A stretch of 64,000 nt of DNA from Nocardiopsis quinghaiensis (GCF_008638365.1 NZ_VWVU01000008.1:62001-126000); one strand, 5' to 3'. Counted from the stretch's first letter, positions 26,322 to 35,846 are shown. The notes: generated from the letters alone by a model not told the origin. Made by a program: numbers and translations.

Positions 26322-26852
26322 GTGGCAAAAGCGATCGCGGTGCTCATCGGTTCGCCCGGATCGGGCAAGTCCACCGTCGGCGAGGCCCTGGCCGAGCGGC
26401 TGGGCGCGGACCTGCTGTGCACCGACACCGAGATCGAGAGGCGCGCGGGCAAGCCCGTCGGCGACATCTTCATCGAGGACGGCGAGGAGCACTTCCGCGC
26501 ACTGGAACGCGAGGTGGTCGCGGAGGGCCTGCGCGCCTGGGAGGGCGTGGTCGCCGTCGGCGGCGGCGCGGTCCTCGACGAGGACACGCAGAGGGACCTG
26601 GAGGGACACCACGTGGTCTACCTCCACGTGGAGTTCGGCGAGGCCGCCAAGCGTGTGGGCATGGACGTCGCCCGCCCCCTGCTCGCGGGCAACCCGCGCA
26701 CCCGGCTCCGCCAGCTGCTCAACGAGCGCCTTCCCGTCTACGAGCGCCTGGCCACCGTCACCGTGGAGACGACCGGCTACCACCCCGAAGAGATCGTTGA
26801 CGCCATCCTGCCCTCGCTGGCCGGACAGGGCGCGGGAAGGGCTCAGCAGTGA
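26322..26852 (+). CDS. aroK: shikimate kinase
   Basis: Phosphorylates shikimate with ATP. The P-loop is LIGSPGSGKSTVGEALAERL (residues ~8-27), the shikimate-binding acidic motif is DTEIERRAGKPVGDIF, and VVAVGGGAVLDED and RPLLAGNPRTRLRQLLNER (lid and adenine site) follow. The P-loop starts GSPGSGKS where GLPGAGKS or GMMGAGKT is usual; this is still a valid Walker A. Length 176 aa. The GTG 26322 start directly precedes conserved sequence. The stop overlaps the aroB start (GTGA), so translation is coupled. Confidence 0.96.
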   Translation: MAKAIAVLIGSPGSGKSTVGEALAERLGADLLCTDTEIERRAGKPVGDIFIEDGEEHFRALEREVVAEGLRAWEGVVAVGGGAVLDEDTQRDLEGHHVVYLHVEFGEAAKRVGMDVARPLLAGNPRTRLRQLLNERLPVYERLATVTVETTGYHPEEIVDAILPSLAGQGAGRAQQ

Positions 26853-27949
26853 CCGTGACCCGGATCGGTGTGGGCGACTCCACCGGCCGCTACGACGTGG
26901 TGGTCGGCAGCGGTGTCCTCTCCGAGCTTCCCTCGTTGGTCGGCGACGCCGCACAGGTCGCCGTCATCCACCCCGAGGGCCTGGGCGCGATCGCCCGCCC
27001 CGTGCTCGGTGCCCTGGAGGCCGCCGGGTACCGGATCCACGCCATGCCCGTCCCGGACGGCGAGGCCGCCAAGACCGCCGCCGTCGCCGCCGACCTGTGG
27101 TCGCGGCTCGGACAGCGGGGCTTCACCCGCAGCGACGCCGTCGTCGGCGTCGGCGGGGGAGCGGCCACCGACCTGGCCGGGTTCGTCGCGGCGACCTGGC
27201 TGCGGGGTGTGCGCTCGGTCCTGGTCCCCACCACCCTGCTGGGCATGGTCGACGCAGCCGTCGGCGGCAAGACCGGCGTCAACACCCCCGAGGGCAAGAA
27301 CCTCGTCGGCGCGTTCCACCCCCCGGCCGGGGTCCTGTGCGACCTGTCCACCCTGCCGAGCCTGCCCCGGGCCGACTACGTCGGGGGCCTCGCCGAGATC
27401 ATCAAGGCGGGGTTCATCGACGACCCCGTCATCTGCGACCTGGTCGAGGACGACCCCGAGGGCGCCGCCACCCCCGAGGGCAGGCACACCCGCGAGCTCA
27501 TCGAGCGCGCCGTCCGGGTCAAGGCCGACGTCGTCTCCGGCGACCTGCGCGAGAGCGGCCGCCGCGAGATCCTCAACTACGGACACACCCTGGGACACGC
27601 GATCGAACGCGCCGAGAACTACACCTTCCGGCACGGCTACGCGGTCTCCATCGGCATGGTCTACGCCGCCGAACTCGCCCGCCTGGACGGCCGCGTGGGC
27701 GCCGACCTGGTCCGGCGACACCGCTCCCTGCTGTCGTCGGTGGGCCTGCCCACCTCCTACGCCCGGGAGGCGTGGCCCGAGCTGCGCGCCGCCATGACCG
27801 TGGACAAGAAGGCACGCGGGGCCACCCTGCGCTTCGTCGTCCTGGACGGTCTGGCCCGGCCCGCCATCCTCAGCGGTCCCGCCCCCGAGCTGCTCGACGA
27901 GGCGTACCGCGCGGTCACGGGCGACGCCCGTGTTCCGCAAAGCCACTAG
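26849..27949 (+). CDS. aroB: 3-dehydroquinate synthase
   Basis: NAD- and divalent-metal-dependent cyclisation of DAHP to dehydroquinate. Motifs: PDGEAAKT, VGVGGGAATDLAGFVAATWL (NAD-binding glycine cluster), VPTTLLGMVDAAVGGKTGVN, KNLVGAFHPP, GGLAEIIKAGFI and the metal ligands in LNYGHTLGHAIERAENY. Length 366 aa. It overlaps aroK by 4 nt. TAGACT (27947-27952) across its stop codon is a candidate -10 box for the following efp gene. Confidence 0.97.
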   Translation: MTVTRIGVGDSTGRYDVVVGSGVLSELPSLVGDAAQVAVIHPEGLGAIARPVLGALEAAGYRIHAMPVPDGEAAKTAAVAADLWSRLGQRGFTRSDAVVGVGGGAATDLAGFVAATWLRGVRSVLVPTTLLGMVDAAVGGKTGVNTPEGKNLVGAFHPPAGVLCDLSTLPSLPRADYVGGLAEIIKAGFIDDPVICDLVEDDPEGAATPEGRHTRELIERAVRVKADVVSGDLRESGRREILNYGHTLGHAIERAENYTFRHGYAVSIGMVYAAELARLDGRVGADLVRRHRSLLSSVGLPTSYAREAWPELRAAMTVDKKARGATLRFVVLDGLARPAILSGPAPELLDEAYRAVTGDARVPQSH

Positions 27950-28084
27950 ACTGCACACAGGCGACATGCGCGCCGGCGCACCCGGGGACGCTTCCCGAGG
28001 TGCCCGCGCCCAGCCCCACCGACCACCGACCGGACCCCCGGGCCCGGTTCCCGACGTGTCAGACCCCTTGGAGAGACGACCGAC

Positions 28085-28648
28085 GTGGCCTCGACGAACG
28101 ACATCAAGAACGGCACGACCCTGCGGCTCGAGAACGGCGTTCTCTGGAACGTCCTGGAGTTCCAGCACGTCAAGCCGGGCAAGGGCGGCGCGTTCGTCCG
28201 TACCAAGCTGAAGAACGTCCTCACGGGCAAGATCGTCGACAAGACCTTCAACGCCGGCGCCAAGGTCGAGTTCGCCAACGTCGACCGCCGCGAGATGGAG
28301 TACCTCTACAACGACGGGGAGTCCTTCATCTTCATGGACACCCAGACCTACGACCAGATCCCGGTCCAGGACACCGTCGTCGGTGACGCCAAGAACTTCC
28401 TGCTGGAGAACACCAGGGCCACGGTGGCCACCTACGAGGACAACCCGCTCTACATCGAGCTGCCCGCCGCCGTCGAGCTGGAGATCACCCAGACCGACCC
28501 GGGCGTGCAGGGCGACCGCTCCACCGGCGGCACCAAGCCCGCCACCGTCCAGACCGGCGCCACCATCCAGGTGCCCCTGTTCATCACCACCGGCGAGCGC
28601 ATCAAGGTCGACACCCGCACGGGCGACTACCTCGGACGAGTCAACTGA
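28085..28648 (+). CDS. efp: elongation factor P
   Basis: Relieves ribosome stalling at polyproline stretches. Three domains are evident: KOW-like N-terminal ([20 protein letters not shown]), OB domain 2 and the C-terminal EF-P signature with [20 protein letters not shown]. The tip loop reads [12 protein letters not shown] with Lys33 at the position modified by EpmA in E. coli. Actinobacterial EF-P usually works with this lysine unmodified, and no modification genes are nearby. 187 aa. The GTG 28085 start follows GGAGAGACGACC. nusB overlaps by 1 nt. Confidence 0.98.
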   Translation: MASTNDIKNGTTLRLENGVLWNVLEFQHVKPGKGGAFVRTKLKNVLTGKIVDKTFNAGAKVEFANVDRREMEYLYNDGESFIFMDTQTYDQIPVQDTVVGDAKNFLLENTRATVATYEDNPLYIELPAAVELEITQTDPGVQGDRSTGGTKPATVQTGATIQVPLFITTGERIKVDTRTGDYLGRVN

Positions 28649-29061
28649 TGAGCGGAGCACGGCGCAAGGCACGGCGGCGCGCGGTCGAGGTCCTCTACGA
28701 GTCGGAGGTGCGCGGCATCTCGGTGGAGGATGTCATCAGACGCCGCCGGGCCCAGACCGAGCCGCCGATCAACGAGTTCACCGAGAGCCTGGCCCGCTCG
28801 GTCGACGAGCGGCGTGAACGCATCGACGGGCTCCTGAGCACCTACGCCATCGGCTGGACCCTGGAGCGCATGCCCGTCGTGGACCGCAACATCCTCCGGA
28901 TGGGCGCCTACGAGCTGCTCTGGAACGACGACATCCCGGACGGTGTGGCGATCGCCGAAGCGGTCGGCGTCGCCAAGGAGCTGTCCACCGACGAGTCGCC
29001 CAACTTCGTCAGCGGACTCCTGTCCAGGCTGATGGAGAACAAGTCGACGCTCTCGCTCTGA
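28648..29061 (+). CDS. nusB: transcription antitermination protein NusB
   Basis: RNA-binding partner of NusE/S10 in ribosomal antitermination complexes. The all-helical NusB fold begins RRKARRRAVEVLYESEVRG and ends with DRNILRMGAYELLWNDDIPD, VAIAEAVGVAKELSTDESPNFVSGLL split over two helices. 137 aa. The start codon overlaps the efp stop (TGATG). The efp-nusB pair after aroB is conserved in actinobacteria. Confidence 0.97.
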   Translation: MSGARRKARRRAVEVLYESEVRGISVEDVIRRRRAQTEPPINEFTESLARSVDERRERIDGLLSTYAIGWTLERMPVVDRNILRMGAYELLWNDDIPDGVAIAEAVGVAKELSTDESPNFVSGLLSRLMENKSTLSL

Positions 29062-29109
29062 GGGTGGCGAGCGGGGACCGTCGGGGCAACCTGGATTGAG
29101 GGGACGCAG

Positions 29110-29901
29110 GTGACTGACAGGACCAGCGCGACCGCCGTCGGCGGTCCCGGCGCGGGTGGGACGACCGGACCGTCGAGGGCGGCCAACGCGGCGCGGACCG
29201 CGGTCGTGTGGGACGCCCTGGTGCAGCTGCTGTCCCGGCTCGGGCACGGCGGCCCCCTGGAGATCGTCGACGCGGGCGGCGGTACCGGCGGTGTCGCCGT
29301 TCCGCTCGCCGAACTCGGCCACCGGGTCACCGTGGTCGAGCCCAGCCCCGACTCGCTCGCGGCCCTGGAGCGCCGTGCCGCGGAACGTGACGTGGCCGTG
29401 CGCGGAGTCCAGGGCGAGACCCGCGACCTGGCTTCCATGTTCGAACCCGGCAGCGCCGACCTCGTGTTGGTGCACAACGTGCTGGAGTACGTGGACGAGC
29501 CGGCGGCGGCGCTGCGCGACGTGGTCGGTATCACCCGCGAGGGCGGTGCGGTGAGCCTGTTGGTCACCAACGCGGTCGCGGGAGCCCTGCACCGCGCGCT
29601 GGCCGGGCACCTCGCCGAGGCGCACCACCTGCTCGGCGACCCCGACGGCCGTTGGGGCGGGGGCGACCCCATGCCGCGCCGGTTCACCCGCCAGCAGGTC
29701 CTGGAACTGATCGGCGGTGCGGGACTGACCGGGGACAGCGTCCGCGGCGTCCGGGTGTTCGCCGACCTCGTGCCCGGGCACGCCTGGGAGGGCGACGCCC
29801 ACGCCGGGCAGCGCCTGGTGGAGCTGGAGAGGGCCGCCGCCGAGTACCCCGAGCTGATCGGGATCGCCACCCAGTTGCACGTCGTCGCCCACCGCGGCTG
29901 A
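29110..29901 (+). CDS. class I SAM-dependent methyltransferase
   Basis: A 263-residue Rossmann methyltransferase. Motif I is VDAGGGTGGVAVPLAELGH, the acidic residue of motif II is in VTVVEPSPDSL, motif IV is DLVLVHNVLEYVDEPAAAL, and a post-motif strand is GGAVSLLVTNAV. Overall pattern is similar to SmtA/CmoM-type enzymes (FARFTRQQVLELI-type C-terminal segment: RRFTRQQVLELIGGAGL). The substrate is not known. GTG 29110 follows GAGGGGACGCAG. It sits between nusB and polymerase IV, probably as a continuation of the efp-nusB unit. Confidence 0.85.
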   Translation: MTDRTSATAVGGPGAGGTTGPSRAANAARTAVVWDALVQLLSRLGHGGPLEIVDAGGGTGGVAVPLAELGHRVTVVEPSPDSLAALERRAAERDVAVRGVQGETRDLASMFEPGSADLVLVHNVLEYVDEPAAALRDVVGITREGGAVSLLVTNAVAGALHRALAGHLAEAHHLLGDPDGRWGGGDPMPRRFTRQQVLELIGGAGLTGDSVRGVRVFADLVPGHAWEGDAHAGQRLVELERAAAEYPELIGIATQLHVVAHRG

Positions 29902-29981
29902 CCCCCGCCATCGCGCCGGGAGGTGTACGGGAGTGCGGTCAGCGGTTCCCGGTCCGGAGAGGCGCACGTACCAGCAGGACA

Positions 29982-29987
29982 TAGCCT
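29982..29987 (+). promoter_or_regulatory. -10 box for leaderless polymerase IV transcript
   Basis: TAGCCT (TANNNT) ends 6 nt before ATG 29994, which lacks a ribosome binding site. A leaderless start is likely. No LexA (SOS) box of the GAAC-N4-GTTC type is seen here. Confidence 0.4.
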
Positions 29988-29993
29988 GACATC

Positions 29994-31280
29994 ATGAGCC
30001 GACGCCAACTGGAACGCGGTGCCGCGATGCGGGGCATGGTCTCCCCGGGCGGGATCGTGCCGTTGGGCGCCGACTTCCCCGCGGACGGGTCCGGTCCGGA
30101 CGCCGACTGCCACATCCTGCACCTGGACATGGACGCGTTCTTCGCGAGCGTGGAGCAGCTGCGCCACCCCGAGGCCCGCGGCCGTCCCGTCATCGTGGGC
30201 GGTACCGGTCCGCGCGGCGTGGTCTCCTCCGCCGACTACCTCGCCCGCGCGCGGGGAGTGCACTCGGCGATGCCCATGGCGCGGGCCACGCGCCTGTGCC
30301 CGGACGCCCTGGTCTTCCCGCCCGACGGCCGTGCCTACCGGCAGGTGTCGGAGGCCGTCATGGACATCCTGCGCTCGGTGACCCCGCTGGTGCAGCCGCT
30401 CTCCCTGGACGAGGCCTTCCTGGACGTGTCCGGCGCGCGCCGCCGCCTGGGCGGACCGGTGCGGATCGCCGCGATGATCCGGGAACGGGTGCGTGCGGAG
30501 CAGCGCCTCACCTGTTCCGTGGGGGTGGCCGCCACCCGCTTCACCGCAAAACTCGGTTCCACGCACTGCAAGCCCGACGGCCTGCTGCTGGTGCCCACCG
30601 CCCGCGTGCGGGGCTTCCTGGACCCTCTCCCGGTCGGAGCGCTGCCCGGGGTGGGGGACCGGACCGAGCGGACCCTGGCCAGGCTGGGCGTGCGCACGGT
30701 CGGCCAGCTGGCCCGCTACGAGCCGGACATGCTGCGCATGGAGCTGGGCGACAAGGCCGGGGGCAGGCTGACCGAGCTGGCCCGGGGCGTGGACGAGAGC
30801 CCGGTGGTGCCCGAGACCCCCGACAAGAGCGTCGGCGCGGAGGAGACCTTCGACGAGGACGTCGCCGCCCCGGACGTGGTGGACCGGGAGCTGTTGAGGC
30901 TGGCGGAGAAGGTGGGGCGCCGTCTGCGTGCATCGGGTCAGGCGGGGCGCACGGTGAGCGTGAAGCTGCGCCGTGGGGACTTCTCCACGATCACCCGGTC
31001 GCGGACCCTGCCCGAGAGCACCGACGTGGCCCGTGAGATCAGCGCCCTCGCCCGCGAGCTGTACACCGCCTCCGGACTTCGCGGGGTGCCGCTGCGCCTG
31101 GTGGGAGTGCGGGTCGAGGGGGTCGTTCCGGTGGAGCGGGCGCACCACCAACTGGCACTGGGGGAGGAGGAATCGGGTTGGAGGGATGTGGAACGGGTTA
31201 TGGACCGCGTAACGGCACGTTTCGGCCCAGGGGCGATACAGTCGGCCGTGCTGGCCAAGCGTGACGAAAACGACGTATGA
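29994..31280 (+). CDS. dinB: DNA polymerase IV (Y-family)
   Basis: Error-prone translesion polymerase. Palm residues are intact: HLDMDAFFASVEQL (first Asp), PLSLDEAFLDVSGA (catalytic Asp-Glu) and GVAATRFTAKLGSTHCKPDG (Lys contacting the primer end). HhH motifs (LPGVGDRTERTLARLGVRTV) and the little-finger domain (ETFDEDVAAPDVVDREL onward) follow. A QLALG segment in the C-terminal region could be a beta-clamp-binding motif. 428 aa, with a ~30-residue N-terminal extension. The symbol follows the polymerase and is unrelated to the DinB-fold protein at 3131. Confidence 0.94.
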   Translation: MSRRQLERGAAMRGMVSPGGIVPLGADFPADGSGPDADCHILHLDMDAFFASVEQLRHPEARGRPVIVGGTGPRGVVSSADYLARARGVHSAMPMARATRLCPDALVFPPDGRAYRQVSEAVMDILRSVTPLVQPLSLDEAFLDVSGARRRLGGPVRIAAMIRERVRAEQRLTCSVGVAATRFTAKLGSTHCKPDGLLLVPTARVRGFLDPLPVGALPGVGDRTERTLARLGVRTVGQLARYEPDMLRMELGDKAGGRLTELARGVDESPVVPETPDKSVGAEETFDEDVAAPDVVDRELLRLAEKVGRRLRASGQAGRTVSVKLRRGDFSTITRSRTLPESTDVAREISALARELYTASGLRGVPLRLVGVRVEGVVPVERAHHQLALGEEESGWRDVERVMDRVTARFGPGAIQSAVLAKRDENDV

Positions 31281-31363
31281 TGCGGCAACTTCCGGGGCCC
31301 ACGGAGCGTTCCAAGGGTAGGACCGGAGTCAGGGTAGAAGAGAGGCATGGAAGCCGGTGTTTC

Positions 31364-31384
31364 CGATACAGGGCGAGGGTATCG
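31364..31384. other. dyad in the lower-GC region upstream of the DUF3040 gene
   Basis: CGATAC (31364-31369) and GTATCG (31379-31384) form a perfect inverted repeat with a 9-nt spacer inside the 242-nt gap 31281-31522, which is visibly less GC-rich than its surroundings. TATTCT at 31444-31449 is a candidate -10 box for the downstream gene. No gene is convincing in this gap. Confidence 0.3.
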
Positions 31385-31522
31385 TGGCCGTTGTGGGTCA
31401 GGTACGCACGCAGCTTTTCTTTCCACCGGGCGCTAGCGCACCGTATTCTGGGCATACCACTGACCAAGAGAATGTTCATCAGTACCCGTCACCCCACCCG
31501 GGGACTGCCGTAGGGAGGCGCC

Positions 31523-31927
31523 GTGCCGCTCTCTGAACACGAGCAGCGCATGCTCGACCAGATCGAGCGGGCGCTGTATGCCGAGGACCCGAAGTTCGCG
31601 AACACTGTTCGGCAAACGAACCCCGCGGTCCATTACAAGCGCTGGATCATCAAGGCCGGACTCGGATTCGTCGTCGGTGTCGTTCTGCTGATGACGGGGC
31701 TGATGCTCCAGTCCACAGTCGCCCAGGTCGCCATCAGCGTCCTCGGCTTCCTCGTCATGCTGCTGTGCTTCCTGTGGGGGGCCAGTGCCTGGCGCAGGTC
31801 CTCGGGAGGCGGAGCCGAGGCCGTCGCCGAGGCGGAGCCCAAACAGAAGCGCAGGGGCGGGAACCGCCCCGGTATGATGAACCGCTTCGAGGAGCGCTGG
31901 CGTCGCCGCCAGGAGGGCGAGGAATAG
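31523..31927 (+). CDS. DUF3040-family membrane protein
   Basis: A 134-residue actinobacterial protein: PLSEHEQRMLDQIERALYAE at the N-terminus is diagnostic of DUF3040 (PF11239). Two hydrophobic helices (residues ~42-62 and ~67-87) follow and the tail is basic (RRRQ). Function unknown. Homologues lie just upstream of the dcw cluster in many actinobacteria. GTG 31523 follows a strong TAGGGAGG. The gene ends at the convergent terminator before the transglutaminase operon. Confidence 0.92.
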   Translation: MPLSEHEQRMLDQIERALYAEDPKFANTVRQTNPAVHYKRWIIKAGLGFVVGVVLLMTGLMLQSTVAQVAISVLGFLVMLLCFLWGASAWRRSSGGGAEAVAEAEPKQKRRGGNRPGMMNRFEERWRRRQEGEE

Positions 31928-32018
31928 TCCTCCGACCGCCTCCCGGTCGCCCCCAGCGGACTTGGTCACGGCCCTGCCGGTGGATACCTGGAGCGAATCC
32001 CGCCGGACACGGAGCATC

Positions 32019-32062
32019 ACGTGGTGGGGTCCCGCACGATCACGCGGGACCCCACCACGTTT
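32019..32062. terminator. bidirectional terminator between convergent genes
   Basis: A perfect 17-bp inverted repeat: 32019-32035 (ACGTGGTGGGGTCCCGC) with 32044-32060 around an 8-nt loop, followed by TTTC on the plus strand. It separates the DUF3040 gene from the converging transglutaminase gene. Confidence 0.92.
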
Positions 32063-32090
32063 TCGTGCTCCAGGCCCCCGCCCAGCTCGC

Positions 32091-34514
32091 TCAGGGGGTC
32101 ACGGTTCCGGGGACCGGAGCCGGGCGCGGACGGCGCCACGGGGCCAGCGAGCGGGGCAGCAGCACCGCGCGGACGCGTGCTCCCGGGCCGACCACCGCGG
32201 CCAGTCCGGCGAGGGCCGTCCGCAGGTCCTCGCGCAGCCCCTCCGGGGAGTCCGGCGAGGGCGCGTAGCGCGCCGACTCCTCGGCCAGGGCCAGGCGCCA
32301 CAGCGCCTCCGCGGTCTCCGGCGACACCGGCCCCGGCGGCGCCCCAGACATCAGCCCTCCGGGCTCCGGCTCCGCCGTCTCCGGTGCCGCTCCCGAGCGG
32401 GCCAGACGCCCGGCCGCGGCCCGCGGGCTCTCCGTCAGCGTCCACGTGCCGCCCAGGTCCAGGCACGTGTCCCGTAGTTCCCGCCAGGCGGTGTGCGCCT
32501 GCGACGCCCCGGCGGCACCCGCCGACAGCGCGGCCGTCCGGGACCAGCGCACCAGGGCGCGGACCAGCGCGGGCAGCGCCAACAGCAGCAGTCCGACCGC
32601 CGCGGCACCCGCCACGGGCAGCCACGCCAGGCCCGTACCGGTCCGGGAACCGTCGCCGGGAGCCGCCACCGACGAGGTCGGCTCGTCCTCGGGTTCCTCG
32701 CTCTCCTCGGGCGCCCGGCTCGGCTCCTCCCCGGGTGCCCCGCCCTCCTCGGACCGCTCCGAAGCCTCGTCGGCCGGTGCCTCCGGCTCCTCCGGGACGG
32801 TACCCGGAGCGTCCGCGCCGTCCTCCTCGGAGCCCCGCGAGTAGTCGGGCACCGACGCCGAGCCCTGCCCGTCGGCCGCCGCCGGGGTGGGCTCGAACCG
32901 CACCCATCCCGCGCCCTCGAAGTACAGCTCCGGCCAGGCGTGGGCGTCGCCCGACGACACCGCCCACCGGCCGTCGCCCATGCGCTCGCCCGCGGTGTAG
33001 CCCACCGCCACCCGCGCGGGGACGCCGGCCTGCCGGGCCATGACCGTCATGGCCCCCGCGAACTGCTCGCAGTAGCCCACGCGGTCCCCCAGCAGGAAGT
33101 GGACGAGCGGGTCGGTGCCGTCGGGGACCGCGGGCGGGTCCAGGTCGTAGGTGAACGCTCCCCCCGTGAAGTACTCCTGTAGCGCCACCGCCCGCTCGTA
33201 GGGGGTCTGCGCACCCTCGGTCAACGAGTCGGTCAGCTCCTGCACACGCGGGTCCAGCCCACGCGGCAGGTTCCGGTAGTCGCCCGGCAGCGACCGCGGG
33301 TTCCCGGTGTCGGCCAGTTCCTCGGCCGTCGGCACCCGGTCCACGGTCTCCACGGTGAAGTTCAGGCCCGTGGGGGCGCTGTCGGTGGTGAACACCACGT
33401 GGCTCCGGGGGTCGACGTACCACTCACCGGTCGCCCTCACCGCGCGCGCCCAGTACGGCAGCGGAAGGAAGTCCATCCGCGGTGTCTCCGAGTCCAGCGA
33501 GATCCGGGTGGTCACCACGTCCTCGGAGGGGGCCGAGCCCCACCCCGTCGGCAGCGGCAGCTCCCCGGCGACCCTGCTGTCGGCCGAGGCGTTCACCGGG
33601 GTCATCGTCCAGTTCACGCCGTCGAACTCGTCCAGCACGTACGTGCGCAGGTAGTCGGGCTGGTCGGTGTCGGTTCGGTAGGTCAGCACCGTGCGGTCGG
33701 AGAAGGCCAGTTCACGGCGCAGGGACACCAGCGGGTGCGTGGTGGTGATGAGGTCCCCGCCCGTGCCGACGTAGGTTCCGTCGGCCATCGTGTGGAGCGC
33801 GTCGGTGCGCAGCGAGGGCAGCGCCAGCGGCACCGTCAGCGCCAACAGCACCGCGACCGCCGAGGCCAGCGACACCGCCACCCCGCTGCGGACCGCTCCC
33901 AGCACCCTCTCCCGGGAACCGTGCCCGCCGGCGACGCGCGTTCCCCACTCGTGGCCGCGCACCCACATGTCCATCGCGAGCAGCATCAGGAAGCCGATCG
34001 CACAGGCGGCCGCGGGCAGCCAGCCCAGCCCGGAGCCGTCCACGAGCAGCGGCACCGACACCAGTGCCAGCAGCAGACAGCCGACCATGCCGGGACAGCG
34101 TGCCGTCACCGCCAGGAAGTCCGCGGCGAAGGTGAGGACCGTGAAGGCCAGCGCGATGATCAGCATGACCCCGGCGGAGGACGAGACCGGCGGCGCGTTG
34201 CCGTTGACGGTGTTCGCGCCCTGCTCGAACACCATCACCAGGTGCGCCAGCACGCGGTCCGTGGGCAGCAGTCCCAGGGGGGCGATGTGTCCGGCGAACA
34301 ACGGGGTGACCAGGAAAGCCGCCGCGAACGCCTGTAGGAACGGCACCGGGAACGCGTTCCATCCGCTCAACCGGTACAGCGCGGACACACCGGCCACCGC
34401 CACCATCATGACGAAGGCCGGGACCCACCACGTTCCACCGCGTACGAGTGAACCCAGCAGGGGCAGCGCCATCAGCATGCAGGCCAGGGAGCCCAGGGGC
34501 ATCAGTGCTCTCAA
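32091..34514 (-). CDS. TgpA-like transmembrane transglutaminase/protease
   Basis: An 807-residue membrane protein. The N-terminal DUF3488 region has five to six TM helices (residues ~1-215). An extracytoplasmic domain leads to the transglutaminase core with the Cys-His-Asp set: Cys in HFLLGDRVGYCEQFAGAMTV, His in VSSGDAHAWPELYFEG, Asp/Glu region WVRFEPTP. An acidic Pro/Glu/Ser-rich linker, a C-terminal TM helix and a DUF4129 tail follow. The start is taken as TTG 34514, whose TTGA overlaps the stop of the DUF58 gene, with GGGAGAGG upstream; ATG 34502 is an alternative. It is the last gene of a moxR-DUF58-TGase operon, a module thought to act in envelope protein processing or assembly. Confidence 0.92.
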   Translation of the reverse strand: MRALMPLGSLACMLMALPLLGSLVRGGTWWVPAFVMMVAVAGVSALYRLSGWNAFPVPFLQAFAAAFLVTPLFAGHIAPLGLLPTDRVLAHLVMVFEQGANTVNGNAPPVSSSAGVMLIIALAFTVLTFAADFLAVTARCPGMVGCLLLALVSVPLLVDGSGLGWLPAAACAIGFLMLLAMDMWVRGHEWGTRVAGGHGSRERVLGAVRSGVAVSLASAVAVLLALTVPLALPSLRTDALHTMADGTYVGTGGDLITTTHPLVSLRRELAFSDRTVLTYRTDTDQPDYLRTYVLDEFDGVNWTMTPVNASADSRVAGELPLPTGWGSAPSEDVVTTRISLDSETPRMDFLPLPYWARAVRATGEWYVDPRSHVVFTTDSAPTGLNFTVETVDRVPTAEELADTGNPRSLPGDYRNLPRGLDPRVQELTDSLTEGAQTPYERAVALQEYFTGGAFTYDLDPPAVPDGTDPLVHFLLGDRVGYCEQFAGAMTVMARQAGVPARVAVGYTAGERMGDGRWAVSSGDAHAWPELYFEGAGWVRFEPTPAAADGQGSASVPDYSRGSEEDGADAPGTVPEEPEAPADEASERSEEGGAPGEEPSRAPEESEEPEDEPTSSVAAPGDGSRTGTGLAWLPVAGAAAVGLLLLALPALVRALVRWSRTAALSAGAAGASQAHTAWRELRDTCLDLGGTWTLTESPRAAAGRLARSGAAPETAEPEPGGLMSGAPPGPVSPETAEALWRLALAEESARYAPSPDSPEGLREDLRTALAGLAAVVGPGARVRAVLLPRSLAPWRRPRPAPVPGTVTP

Positions 34515-35776
34515 CGCGGTCCTCTCCCGGGGGTGTGCGAACCGGCGTGCGCGGTCCTCGCGGTGGACGCCGCCGTGGCGGACCCGGTCGCGTGGCTCCA
34601 CAGCGGCGGCAGTTCGGTGGTGGAGGACAGGACGATGACACGCCACCCGGCGGTGGCCAGTACGTCACGGACCCTGCCCAGGACGCCCTGGTCGGGCCAG
34701 GCCGCGTGCGCGCACAGCACGGCCGCGCGGACTCCGCCGACTCCCGTCCGGGACAGTGCGGCGGCCTCCTCCGGGACGACCGCGCCCAGTACCGCCACCA
34801 CCAGGCTGGTGGACCCCCGGCTGTCGGCCAGCGTGCCGATCCCGCCGAGGAGCCCCGTGGTGTCGGAGGGTTCCGTGACGGCCAGGCCGTCCAGAACACC
34901 AGCCGGGGTCGCGGTCCGTACCCGGCCCCGCTCGGTGTGGAAGCGCAGGTCGTGTCCGCTGCCGAGCAGGTTCACCGCCACGGAGGCGGCCACGCTCACC
35001 GCGGTCTCCAGGGACCCGGCGGGGCCCGCGGGGCCGTGCGCGCGGCGCCGCGTGTCCAGCAGGACCGCACTGTTCTCGCGCCAGTGCTGCTCCTCCCGGC
35101 GCACCATCAGCTCACCGTGCTTGGCGGTGGACCGCCAGTGCACCCGGCGCAGGTCGTCGCCGTACCGGTACTCGCGCGGAACCGGGTCCTGGTCCCCGGC
35201 GCCGCTCACCGAACGGCGCGGTGAGTCATCGCCCTTGGCGCCGTCGGCGGCGCCAAGGGCGCCCAACGGGACGGTCGCCGGGGTCACGAGCAGGGGTGAG
35301 GGCGCGCCCACGCGGCGGCTGATCCGCACGCACCCCAGCGGATCGGTCACCCCGACCTGCAGCGGACCGAGGAGGTAGCTTCCGCGTACGGCGGGCCGTA
35401 CCAGGTAGCTGACGTCGCGTACGGCGCGAGGCCCCAGGTAACCCACCGTGTAGCGGGGTTCGGCGCCCAGCGGAACGGGCAGCGTGTCCGACACCGATAC
35501 CGAGGCCACCGGCCAGGTCGGCGAGGAGTTGCCCACGCGCACCTGTACCCGGGCGTCGTGTCCCGCCCGGACCCGGGCGGGGGTCACGGTACGACTGTGC
35601 GCGAGGCGTGAGACGGCGCCCAGGACCGTCAGCGCCGACAGCGGCGGGACGGTGACCAGCAGTACGCCCACGCCCACGATCTCGCGCTGTCCCACGATGA
35701 GACCGGCCACCAGGGCGACCAGGCCGAAGGCGAGCATGCAGGCGCCTCGTGCGGTGAGGGTTCGGTGCGGGCGCAT
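34511..35776 (-). CDS. DUF58-domain protein
   Basis: A 421-aa protein with two N-terminal hydrophobic helices (residues ~12-55), a beta-rich region and the DUF58 core. The core is recognised by VPREYRYGDDLRRVHWRSTA followed by KHGELMVRREEQ. A von Willebrand-like C-terminal half (AVLLDTRRRAHG) follows. DUF58 proteins pair with MoxR ATPases. It sits 70 nt downstream of moxR and is translationally coupled to the transglutaminase gene. Confidence 0.93.
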   Translation of the reverse strand: MRPHRTLTARGACMLAFGLVALVAGLIVGQREIVGVGVLLVTVPPLSALTVLGAVSRLAHSRTVTPARVRAGHDARVQVRVGNSSPTWPVASVSVSDTLPVPLGAEPRYTVGYLGPRAVRDVSYLVRPAVRGSYLLGPLQVGVTDPLGCVRISRRVGAPSPLLVTPATVPLGALGAADGAKGDDSPRRSVSGAGDQDPVPREYRYGDDLRRVHWRSTAKHGELMVRREEQHWRENSAVLLDTRRRAHGPAGPAGSLETAVSVAASVAVNLLGSGHDLRFHTERGRVRTATPAGVLDGLAVTEPSDTTGLLGGIGTLADSRGSTSLVVAVLGAVVPEEAAALSRTGVGGVRAAVLCAHAAWPDQGVLGRVRDVLATAGWRVIVLSSTTELPPLWSHATGSATAASTARTAHAGSHTPGRGPR

Positions 35777-35846
35777 GGACCCTCTCTCGGGGCGGATGCG
35801 AACAGGTAACGAGGGGATGAGGGGGCGGTGGTGGTGGGGGAGTGGG

